Below, piece by piece: positions 7,223 to 14,532 of a stretch of 41,074 bases of DNA; the first letter of the stretch is position 1, and each line of letters starts with the position of its first letter. The notes below the pieces were generated by a model. That model was not told where the DNA came from. It worked only from the letters and a program-made list of their open reading frames with translations, and made no database searches. The DNA lies in assembly GCA_964481705.1 (NCBI GenBank), contig CAYZUC010000019.1, positions 1 to 41,074 on the forward strand, in the 5' to 3' direction. The position numbers and the translations under genes were made by a program. The stretch comes from CAYZUC01 sp964481705 (GTDB lineage Bacteria; Bacillota; Clostridia; Lachnospirales; Lachnospiraceae).

Positions 7223-8332
7223 ATGCAAAACGAATTGCTTTTTTATATAGGAATTATTGTATCCTGTCTTGTCACTACAGTCGTGTGTTTCCAGTTTCTT
7301 GATTCCAGATATTCCAGATCGGAAACGATGAAAATCAGTCATCCTATTATGGTAGGTGCTGTTAGTGCGTTTCTCATGTTCATTAACGTTTTACAAAATC
7401 CATTGTTAAATATTTTGAGTTGGATTTTTACATATGCATTAGTTGCATTTTTCTGTTATTCGGATGATGAGGGAAGACCCTTTCGAAGAGTAGTAGAAGC
7501 GGAAGTTATGGTTTTGGTCTTTGCTGTTTGTGAAGCAGCAGGGGTTTTTCTCCTGGATTTTCTGATACAGTTGTTTAAAGTATCACCACCACAGGCGGAT
7601 GTGATGAGCTTCTTAAGTATGACATTTTCCATGTTGGTACTTCTCCTGCTCTATTATGTGTTTATTCTCAGATTGTGGGGAAAAAAGGAGAAAGTACGTT
7701 TTACCAAAACACAAGGCATTCTTCACTTTATTATTGCAGGCTACAGTTTTATCAATATGCTGGTAATCGTTGAGGTAGTTGGTAAAGTGAGGGGTGAAAT
7801 GGTAAATTTCCTGCTCCTTCTTAATATGGGAGTGATTGTTTTTGCGGATCTTTATTTTCTATACTTCATTCATTTTATTGAAGAGAATAATCAGCTGAAA
7901 ACAAAGCTGGAATTATACGAACAGCAAGCCTCCATTCAATATGAGTATTACAAGATACAAGAGAAACAATACGATGAATCCATTCGCGTATTACATGATG
8001 TAAATAAACATATTGCTGCGATTGAAGGCTTGTACCGTGGAGAAAATAAGGAAGAAGCGGTTAATTATACGAGAGAGATTAATACCATTCTGGAACCTTT
8101 GATTCCCCAACAGCTGGTTAAGCAGCCAATTCTGAATATCTTGTTAAACGATAAAATCAACAATGCCAGACATCAGGGGATTGAGCTGCAATGTGATATT
8201 GAGAATGTGAATTTGGATTTTCTGGATCCTATTGATATCACTACGATTTTTGGCAACCTTTTAGACAATGCCATTGAGGCATGTACCAAGGTAAATGATC
8301 GAAAGTGGATACATCTGAAAATCAGTCCACAC
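7223..8332 (+). CDS. AgrC-like sensor histidine kinase (3' end lost in assembly gap)
   Basis: About 370 residues are readable. The N-terminal half holds about six hydrophobic segments (peptide sensor), followed by a coiled linker, the phosphoacceptor histidine His258 in LHDVNKH, and the start of a GHKL ATPase domain with the N-box FGNLLDNAIEA. This is the 10TM/AgrC-type arrangement. Sequence stops at a codon boundary at 8332, where 100 N begin. None of the three frames after the gap resembles the expected end of a GHKL domain (G-x-GLxN followed by a short strand), so the true C-terminus is probably inside the missing stretch. It should sense the cyclic peptide made by the downstream genes. 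Confidence 0.85.
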
Positions 8333-8432
8333 NNNNNNNNNNNNNNNNNNNNNNNNNNNNNNNNNNNNNNNNNNNNNNNNNNNNNNNNNNNNNNNNNNNN
8401 NNNNNNNNNNNNNNNNNNNNNNNNNNNNNNNN
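8333..8432. other. assembly gap (100 N) inside the agrC-like gene
   Basis: Exactly 100 N, a placeholder size. The missing part must contain the G1/G2 boxes and stop codon of the kinase, so the true gap may be longer than drawn. Confidence 0.95.
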
Positions 8433-8444
8433 CCCAAAAATATG

Positions 8445-8515
8445 TCTGTCGTGCAGATTTTCTGTCTCTCGTGCAAAAGCCCTTGAAAATAAAGTAACCC
8501 TGTGGTAAATATTAG
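8445..8515 (+). promoter_or_regulatory. candidate LytTR-regulated promoter before the agrD-like gene
   Basis: Two near-identical direct repeats, TCTGTCGTGCA (8445-8455) and TCTCTCGTGCA (8465-8475), start 20 bp apart. They are followed by TTGAAA (8483-8488) and weak -10 candidates, TAAATA (8506-8511, 17-bp spacer) or TATTAG (8510-8515, 21-bp spacer). LytTR regulators bind pairs of direct repeats about two helical turns apart just upstream of poor promoters. The repeats do not match the AgrA or VirR core GTT, so this is suggestive only. Confidence 0.35.
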
Positions 8516-8536
8516 TTAGAGAAGGAGGCGAGACTT

Positions 8537-8683
8537 ATGATGATTCAGCAAGTAAAGAAGGCGACGTTATTTGTTGTTTCAAAAATAGCGTTAAGAACTG
8601 CTGAGACTGAGGCAAATTCCGCTTGTATTTGTATTGGATATCAGCCTAAGGTCCCGGGTAAACTTAAGAAGTCAAGGAATTAG
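8537..8683 (+). CDS. AgrD-like cyclic lactone autoinducer peptide precursor
   Basis: A 48-residue ORF with a good GGAGG site 8 bp upstream. It has an amphipathic N-terminal leader (residues 1-22, basic and hydrophobic), a core ANSACICIG around residues 26-34 and the C-terminal recognition segment YQPKVPGKLKK. The C-x4-(Y/H)QPK layout is typical of AgrD-type precursors in Clostridia. AgrB cuts after the core and closes a thiolactone on the cysteine. Cys30 is the likely ring residue, giving a Cys-Ile-Cys-Ile-Gly ring by analogy; Cys32 or a ring ending at Tyr35 cannot be excluded. It lies between the kinase and agrB genes, as expected. Confidence 0.85.
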   Translation: MMIQQVKKATLFVVSKIALRTAETEANSACICIGYQPKVPGKLKKSRN

Positions 8684-8714
8684 GTAGTTATACTACAGCA
8701 GGGGAGTTTAATAT

Positions 8715-9329
8715 ATGACGATGCTGGATAAGATCTTGGATAGTATGGTCAGTCTGAAAGTCATTTCGAAAGAAGACCGAAGTGTTTACCACTTTGGCAT
8801 GGAGTGCTTGTTTCTTAAGGCTTTACACTATTCTTCTTATGCTGTAATTGGGGCAGCAATGGGAGAGGTTCGTGTATTATTAGGCATGGGATGTGCCTTT
8901 ATACCCTTAAGAAAAAGTGCTGGGGGATATCATGCTAAGACAAGAAGTGGTTGCTATCTGTTGTCCTGCATGACAGTATTCGTCACACTACGTATCTATA
9001 GCTACAAGATTTCCAATTATCTCATATCGATTTGTTATTTTGTTGGGGTTGCGGCAATTTTGATTCTTGCTCCGCTCGATAACGAAAATAAGAGAATGGA
9101 TGAGGATGAGAGGAAATACTTCAAAAGAATGAGCAGAGTGGTTGTGGGGATAATCACAATAATCATACTTTTGGACAAGTATTGGGGAAATGATTTTCTA
9201 GGGGAACTTCTTATGTACGGAACAGTTGTATCTGCTATCTCGGTGATAGCAGGTGCAATTGATAAGAAGTTAAAATGGAACGATAGTATAGGAATGCAAA
9301 AAGATAATATCAGTAAATCACACCAGTAG
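8715..9329 (+). CDS. AgrB-like accessory gene regulator endopeptidase
   Basis: 204 residues, polytopic. The catalytic pair of AgrB is present: His73 in GGYHAKT and Cys80 in SGCYLLS, with the 7-residue spacing of Staphylococcus AgrB. The enzyme processes the AgrD-like precursor at the membrane by forming a thioester and cyclising the peptide. ATG 8715 has GGGGAG 8 bp upstream. It follows the peptide gene by 31 bp and ends in a hairpin terminator, so it is the last gene of the agr-type operon. Gene order here is regulator, kinase, peptide, processing enzyme, the reverse of the staphylococcal B-D-C-A order. Confidence 0.92.
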   Translation: MTMLDKILDSMVSLKVISKEDRSVYHFGMECLFLKALHYSSYAVIGAAMGEVRVLLGMGCAFIPLRKSAGGYHAKTRSGCYLLSCMTVFVTLRIYSYKISNYLISICYFVGVAAILILAPLDNENKRMDEDERKYFKRMSRVVVGIITIIILLDKYWGNDFLGELLMYGTVVSAISVIAGAIDKKLKWNDSIGMQKDNISKSHQ

Positions 9330-9373
9330 AAAAGACAACTACAATGAAAGGGGAACTTCGGTAGTTGTCTTTT
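9330..9373. terminator. bidirectional terminator between agrB-like and EAL/HDOD genes
   Basis: AAAAGACAACTAC at 9330-9342 pairs perfectly over 13 bp with GTAGTTGTCTTTT at 9361-9373. A-run on one side and T-run on the other let it serve both convergent genes. Confidence 0.8.
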
Positions 9374-9409
9374 GCTTTGCCCTTATTTGGTTAACGAGCG
9401 CTATCGTAT

Positions 9410-10633
9410 TTATGAGAAAAATACATCACGATACCAGCGAAGTGCTTCCGCATAGGCATCATATACTTCGTCCATCTTGAGATTCTGCATAATCATTTGA
9501 CGTGATACCTCCTGCCAATCTGCATTCTCATATAGGAACATGAAGTTTAGAACGGGTGCAAATTCTCCTTCCCCATCTACCAGAGCTTGAAAAATGGGTT
9601 TGGAGACATTGACCTTCTCCAGTGCTTCATTCATTGGAAGATCAAGAATCAAATCGAGAACAGAAAATAACCCCACTAAAAACAATTCTGAGGACTTTGC
9701 TCCCAACTCATACATGGGAGAAAGCAGTTCTGCAAATTTTGCACGAAGCAGAGAAATCCTTGTTACTTCATTTGGCTTGTCTGTACACAATTCTTTTGTT
9801 ACGACGGTATTAATCCATCGCTTCAGCTCTTTTTGACCAAGCATCGCTGCGGCGTGTCGAATGGTAGTGATGCCGGAATTTACACTCATACGATTGACCA
9901 TTTTGATCAACTCCAGTACAAGAGCGGTATCACGGCCAATAATGTCAGCCGCCTTAGTGAGTTCAAAATCAGAGTCGTTTACAATCTTAAGCAATTCCAA
10001 ATAATTGGCTTTCATAGGGGCCACTTCGGATACTCCAGCCGTTACGGGAAGTCGGTAGAATTTGCCCTCAAACATTAGGAAGCTGTCGTCATCCTTATAC
10101 TGATCAAATTCCTCCTGTGTATTAATATTACCGACGATGATATCAATATTGGGATAAACCTGACGGAAATAAAGCTTTGCTTTTGTTACGTCAATTTTCT
10201 GACAGTCTAAGAGAATATAATCCAAGAGTCTCAGAAACTCCCTTTTTTGCTCAAACTCTCCAATCGGAATCTTCATGGCGGCCATTCGATATCCGGATTG
10301 CTTTAGCTCGATCAGCCGTTTTATGTACATCTCGTTATTCTCGATGCTATTATCAAAGAGAAGAACCAGATTATCCTTTTGCGCACCGCATTGTTCATCA
10401 ATATCAGAAAAAACCGCGATACCACCAACTGGAACGAAAACATCGGTAGCAGGTGAAAGTGTATCCATCCCCATACTTTGAATGATTTCGAGACCATTGA
10501 TCCGTCCGGCACCATCATTTCTGCCAAAGCCCTGAGAGGCAGGATTTAACAGGTTGTTTTGTCTTTGAGAAAATAAAGAATAGGCACTAACCTTCATTTC
10601 TTTATCAAAAAACGGTATTAACGTTGCAAGCAT
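9410..10633 (-). CDS. EAL and HDOD domain signalling protein (YuxH-like)
   Basis: 407 residues. The N-terminal half (about 1-200) has the fold pattern of an EAL phosphodiesterase but the EAL metal-binding signature is absent, so it probably does not hydrolyse c-di-GMP. The C-terminal half (about 205-400) is an HDOD domain, with the typical NYLELLKIVND and IIGRDTALVLELIKMVN helices and a TTIRHAAAMLGQKELKRW segment. Such proteins are non-catalytic signalling scaffolds linked to chemotaxis or c-di-GMP pathways. Good AAAGGAGG site before the ATG. It stands alone between a bidirectional terminator and a divergent operon; its target is unknown. Confidence 0.85.
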   Translation of the reverse strand: MLATLIPFFDKEMKVSAYSLFSQRQNNLLNPASQGFGRNDGAGRINGLEIIQSMGMDTLSPATDVFVPVGGIAVFSDIDEQCGAQKDNLVLLFDNSIENNEMYIKRLIELKQSGYRMAAMKIPIGEFEQKREFLRLLDYILLDCQKIDVTKAKLYFRQVYPNIDIIVGNINTQEEFDQYKDDDSFLMFEGKFYRLPVTAGVSEVAPMKANYLELLKIVNDSDFELTKAADIIGRDTALVLELIKMVNRMSVNSGITTIRHAAAMLGQKELKRWINTVVTKELCTDKPNEVTRISLLRAKFAELLSPMYELGAKSSELFLVGLFSVLDLILDLPMNEALEKVNVSKPIFQALVDGEGEFAPVLNFMFLYENADWQEVSRQMIMQNLKMDEVYDAYAEALRWYRDVFFS

Positions 10634-10777
10634 TTTTTGTTCCTCCTTTACTGGAAATCAATATGTACTTTATAGCGTTATTTGTAATGATTTTAAGCCG
10701 GTCAAACAAAAATTCCTGAATTTAATTTCATTATACGACAGTTGTTTGAAAATTTCATTATTTTCTTTTTAAACCAA

Positions 10778-10806
10778 TTGACAACCTGCGAATAACCATG
10801 TAATAT
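10778..10806 (+). promoter_or_regulatory. promoter of the DUF4867-sugar isomerase operon, with downstream inverted repeat
   Basis: TTGACA at 10778-10783, 17-bp spacer, TAATAT at 10801-10806. Just downstream, CGTGC-ACGA-GCACG (10816-10829) forms an inverted repeat around the expected transcription start, a good position for a LacI-type operator; the regulator gene lies at the end of this operon. The rest of 10634-10880 holds the divergent upstream region of the EAL/HDOD gene, with a possible minus-strand TATAAT at 10730-10735. Confidence 0.6.
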
Positions 10807-10880
10807 GTTAGTAAACGTGCACGAGCACGGAGAACCACATAAGGAGAAGTTTTTACTCGTTTAAAGGAGGTATAGGAATC

Positions 10881-11495
10881 ATGGTAGTAAAGAAAGTCAC
10901 AGATCCTGCATTCCGCAAATACGGACGTATTCTTAAGGATACAGATGTTACGGAATTGATTGAAAAGATGCAGGAGACACCATTGCCGGATGGCGTAGTT
11001 TATGAACCCAGTGTAGCAATGCTGGAGGCATTACCGGTATTCGGAGAATTTCAGAAAAAGGTCTATGGTGAGATGCCGGTTCAGATTGGTTATTGCAATG
11101 GACATAATAAATTACTGAATGCGGTAGAATACCATCGTTCATCTGAGATTAATGTAGCTGCAACAGATATGATTCTGATGCTTGGATGGCAGCAGGATGT
11201 GAAGGATGATTTTACCTATGAGACATCTATGATGGAAGCATTCTTGGTTCCCAAGGGAATCGCTGTTGAGATTTATGCAACAACACTTCATTATGCACCC
11301 TGTGGTGTGGATGGAGCAGGATTCCGTGTAACAGTCGTTCTTCCAAGAGAGACGAATTTTCCTCTGCAGGAGAAACACAGCGAAGGAGAGGATAAGCTCC
11401 TTGCTGCTCGCAACAAATGGCTGATTGCACATAAGGATGGCGGATGTGGAGACAATGCATTCGTTGGTTTGATTGGTGAGAATCTCTCATTATAG
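10881..11495 (+). CDS. DUF4867 family protein
   Basis: 204 residues, no signal peptide or membrane segment. It resembles the DUF4867 family, small proteins of unknown biochemical role that I associate with sugar-isomerase genes in Clostridia. The central part (YETSMMEAFLVPKGIAVEIYATTLHYAPC) alternates strands like a cupin-type barrel, with His and Glu residues that could hold a metal, but that is inference. Strong AAAGGAGG site before the ATG. It is followed by an isomerase and a LacI-type regulator in one apparent operon, so a role in handling the same sugar (for example as mutarotase-like or lyxose-isomerase-like protein) is plausible. Confidence 0.6.
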   Translation: MVVKKVTDPAFRKYGRILKDTDVTELIEKMQETPLPDGVVYEPSVAMLEALPVFGEFQKKVYGEMPVQIGYCNGHNKLLNAVEYHRSSEINVAATDMILMLGWQQDVKDDFTYETSMMEAFLVPKGIAVEIYATTLHYAPCGVDGAGFRVTVVLPRETNFPLQEKHSEGEDKLLAARNKWLIAHKDGGCGDNAFVGLIGENLSL

Positions 11496-11536
11496 TTATT
11501 CCGTAATAGAGATGACACCCCAGAATCTGTAACATA

Positions 11537-11577
11537 TAGGCAATTAAGATAAGCGCTTCGCTGAGTCCGCTTGCCTA
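11537..11577 (+). repeat. nested inverted repeat in isomerase leader
   Basis: TAGGCAA (11537-11543) pairs with TTGCCTA (11571-11577), enclosing a small hairpin AGCG-CTT-CGCT. It sits 30 bp before the isomerase start in the 111-bp gap after the DUF4867 gene. It could set differential expression or mRNA processing; no T-run follows, so it is not a standard terminator. Confidence 0.45.
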
Positions 11578-11606
11578 ATGGAAAACATAATAAAGGAGAA
11601 ATGAAA

Positions 11607-13091
11607 ATGAACAATTTACCACAAGTAAAAATCGGTATCGTAGCAGTAAGCCGTGACTGTTTCCCAGAGTCACTGTCAGTCAACAGAAGAAAAGCTTTGG
11701 TAGAAGCATATAAGAAAAAATATGATTCTGTTGATATCTATGAGTGCCCTGTATGTATCGTTGAGAGTGAAATCCATATGGTACAGGCATTAGAAGATGT
11801 TAAGAAAAATGGATGTAACGCTATTGTTGTTTACCTTGGAAACTTTGGACCTGAAATTTCCGAGACATTACTTGCAAAACACTTTGATGGACCTGCTATG
11901 TTTGTTGCAGCTGCTGAGGAGTCTCAGAATGACCTTTCGGATGGTCGTGGCGATGCATACTGCGGTATGTTAAATGCAAGCTACAACTTAAAGCTTCGTA
12001 ATATTCGTGCTTATATTCCTGAGTATCCTGTAGGAACAGCAGAAGAATGTGCTGATATGATCAATGAGTTTGTACCAGTTGCAAGAGCTATCGTTGGACT
12101 TTCTGATCTGAAGATTATCAGCTTTGGTCCTCGTCCTTTGAACTTCCTTGCTTGCAACGCTCCTATCAAACAGCTTTACAATCTGGGTGTTGAGATTGAA
12201 GAGAACTCCGAATTGGATCTTTTCGAAGCATTCAACAAACATGAAGGTGATGAGAGAATCCCTGCTAAAGTGAAAGAGATGGAAGAAGAGCTTGGTGCTG
12301 GTAATAAGAAGCCAGAAGTTCTTGTTAAGCTTGCGCAATATGAATTAACACTTCTTGATTGGGTTGAGGCTCATAAGGGATATCGTAAATATGTTGCAAT
12401 TGCTGGAAAATGCTGGCCTGCATTCCAGACACAGTTTGGTTTCGTACCTTGCTATGTTAATAGCCGTCTGACAGGAATGGGAATCCCTGTTTCCTGTGAA
12501 GTAGATATCTACGGATGCTTAAGCGAGTTCATCGGAACTTGTGTAAGTAACGATGCTGTTACCTTACTTGATATCAACAACTCCGTACCTGCTGATATGT
12601 ATAAAGAATCCATCGAGGGCACATTTGATTATACACATAAGGATACATTCATGGGATTCCATTGTGGAAACACATGCTCTAAGAAGTTATCCTTCTGCAG
12701 CATGAAGAATCAGAAGATTATGGCTAGAAGTCTTCCGGTTGAAGTTACCAACGGAACTTTGGAAGGAGATATTGTTCCTGGAGATATCACATTCTTCCGT
12801 CTGCAGTCTACAGCAGATGCTCAGATTCGCGCATACATTGCAAATGGTGAAGTACTTCCTGTTGCTACAAAATCCTTTGGAGCAATCGGTGTATTTGCTA
12901 TTCCTGAGATGGGCAGATTCTACCGTCATGTATTGATTGAGAAGAACTTCCCTCATCATGGTGCTGTTGCATTCGGACATTTTGGAAAGGCAATTTTTGA
13001 AGTATTCAAATATATCGGTGTACCGGTAGAGGAAATCGGATACAATCAGCCGAAGTCTGCAAGATATATCACGGAGAATCCATTCGAATAA
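11607..13091 (+). CDS. L-fucose/L-arabinose isomerase family protein
   Basis: 494 residues, soluble. Matches the fucose/arabinose isomerase-like family: the N-terminal domain starts KIGIVAVSRDCFP, followed by a central AIAGKCWPAFQTQFGFVPC segment and the C-terminal FRLQSTADAQIRAYIANGEVL region. These enzymes convert aldoses to ketoses with a metal ion. Exact sugar is unknown; no fuculokinase, aldolase or permease gene lies next to it. Start ATG 11607 has AGGAG at 8-bp spacing; ATG 11601 is too close to the site. Codon use is rich in preferred codons (GGT, GTT, CCT), as in highly expressed genes, and contrasts with the regulator that follows. Confidence 0.8.
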   Translation: MNNLPQVKIGIVAVSRDCFPESLSVNRRKALVEAYKKKYDSVDIYECPVCIVESEIHMVQALEDVKKNGCNAIVVYLGNFGPEISETLLAKHFDGPAMFVAAAEESQNDLSDGRGDAYCGMLNASYNLKLRNIRAYIPEYPVGTAEECADMINEFVPVARAIVGLSDLKIISFGPRPLNFLACNAPIKQLYNLGVEIEENSELDLFEAFNKHEGDERIPAKVKEMEEELGAGNKKPEVLVKLAQYELTLLDWVEAHKGYRKYVAIAGKCWPAFQTQFGFVPCYVNSRLTGMGIPVSCEVDIYGCLSEFIGTCVSNDAVTLLDINNSVPADMYKESIEGTFDYTHKDTFMGFHCGNTCSKKLSFCSMKNQKIMARSLPVEVTNGTLEGDIVPGDITFFRLQSTADAQIRAYIANGEVLPVATKSFGAIGVFAIPEMGRFYRHVLIEKNFPHHGAVAFGHFGKAIFEVFKYIGVPVEEIGYNQPKSARYITENPFE

Positions 13092-13121
13092 AACGACGGA
13101 TTTGGGCAGGAGGAAACAGGA

Positions 13122-14144
13122 TTGGCTGTTACGATTAAACAGATTGCTGAGAAAAGCGGAGTATCCAGAGGTACGGTTGACCGCGTGTTGAATCACCGAG
13201 GCAATGTTAGTCCTGATACGGAAGCATTGATTACCAGAGTCGCTTCGGATATGGGTTATAAACCTAACATAGCCGGAAAGGCTCTGGCTGCCAGAAAGAA
13301 GAAGTTCACGATCGGTGTTCTTTTATGTTCAGAGGGAATCGAATTCTTTGATGAGGTGATTGAAGGACTAAAGAGAGCCGAGAGTGAAGCTTCTGACTAT
13401 GGTGTGAATGTTCTTTTACGTACCGCAAAGGGCTATGACGTTGAAAAGCAACTGAAACTTATGGAAGAGATGAGCTCGGAGATTAATCTGTTAATCCTAA
13501 ATGCAATCAATGATCCAAGAGTTATTACCAAGATGGAAAGATTGTATGAGAAAGGGATTGAAGTTATTACCATCAATACGGATGTTGAGTCAGGGAAACG
13601 ATTGTGTCATGTTGGCAGTAATTATCGCAAGAGTGGCGAGACGGCTGGAGGGTTGATGGGATTGGTGACCGGGGGCAAAGCTAAGGTACTTATTGCAACT
13701 GGTTCCAGACACGTGCTTGGTCATATTCAGAGACCGGAAGGATTTACAGAAATCTGCCATTTGCGTTATCCGGATGTCGAGATTGTCAGTACGATTGAGA
13801 CTGAGGATGATGGAGAACTGGCATATCAGAAGGCGCTTACGGTATTACGTAAGCATCCCGAGATTAATGCCATATATATTGCTACTTCATGCGCGGATGG
13901 AATCTGTCGTGCCATAGCGGAACTAGGACGAGAGTCAGATATCACTGTAATTGCAAGCGATTATACAAAATCCATGCAAACACTGATTGCAGATGGAAGA
14001 GTTAAGGCGACAATTTGCCAACAGCCATATACACAGGGTTACAAGGCACTTCATCTTGCAGTACAGTATCTGGTCAATGGTATTGAACCTTATAAAGAGT
14101 TCTATGCAATGAAAAATGAAATAAAGATATTCGAAAATGTATAA
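13122..14144 (+). CDS. LacI-family transcriptional regulator
   Basis: 340 residues: N-terminal helix-turn-helix TIKQIAEKSGVSRGTVDRVLNHRGNVSPDT (residues 4-33), hinge, then a periplasmic-binding-protein-like effector domain (about 60-335) of the type-1 sugar-binding fold. Start is TTG at 13122 with AGGAGG 6 bp upstream. It lies 30 bp after the isomerase and ends at a terminator, so it is probably a local autoregulated controller of the DUF4867-isomerase operon. The effector is presumably the isomerase substrate or its product, which is not identified. Confidence 0.88.
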   Translation: MAVTIKQIAEKSGVSRGTVDRVLNHRGNVSPDTEALITRVASDMGYKPNIAGKALAARKKKFTIGVLLCSEGIEFFDEVIEGLKRAESEASDYGVNVLLRTAKGYDVEKQLKLMEEMSSEINLLILNAINDPRVITKMERLYEKGIEVITINTDVESGKRLCHVGSNYRKSGETAGGLMGLVTGGKAKVLIATGSRHVLGHIQRPEGFTEICHLRYPDVEIVSTIETEDDGELAYQKALTVLRKHPEINAIYIATSCADGICRAIAELGRESDITVIASDYTKSMQTLIADGRVKATICQQPYTQGYKALHLAVQYLVNGIEPYKEFYAMKNEIKIFENV

Positions 14145-14146
14145 AG

Positions 14147-14180
14147 AAATCTGCTTGGCTAAGCCAGGCAGATTTTTATT
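14147..14180 (+). terminator. intrinsic terminator after LacI-type gene
   Basis: AAATCTGC (14147-14154) pairs with GCAGATTT (14168-14175), extended inside by TTGGCT/AAGCCA, followed by TTTATTTT. Directly after the stop codon. Confidence 0.85.
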
Positions 14181-14210
14181 TTACCCTAATTGTGTTATAC
14201 TATGGTACAG

Positions 14211-14509
14211 AGGGGACGGGGCTTTTGTTTCATTTTTATGTAAACCAGCCAGAATTGTCGCTCTACCTGTACACATCGCGGATTTGACATGCGTTACGTA
14301 AGTCTAAGCGGATGTCGTACACAAATGGAGGTAATTTTGGGTAACCTAACTCAGGAGATTCCAACACCTGATTGTTGTTCATAGAAAATGCCAGCCGAAT
14401 CTCCAAAATCAAGACAGAGAAGCAAGAACATATATGTGTGCGATTGACGTACGCAAATGGAGGGGCAATCGGAGTCGTTACTAAAAATGGGACAAAAGCC
14501 CCGTCCCCC
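14211..14509. mobile_element. ~300-bp non-coding element with inverted ends (MITE/REP-like)
   Basis: This fills most of the 388-bp stretch between the regulator and uvrC. The left end GGGGACGGGGCTTTTGT (from 14212) and the reverse complement of the right end (14482-14508) agree over about 27 bp with two mismatches. No transposase frame lies inside. Ends of the GGGGACGG...TTTTGT type are, to my knowledge, common around REP-associated Y1 transposases in bacteria. Inside are two direct repeats, CGTACACAAATGGAGG (14316-14331) and CGTACGCAAATGGAGG (14448-14463), and an inverted GGAGATT/AATCTCC pair. No clear target-site duplication was seen. A TATACT box at 14196-14201 lies just upstream, so the element may be inserted in the uvrC leader. 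Confidence 0.6.
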
Positions 14510-14532
14510 ATGTTTCAAAATGGAGTGAGAGT

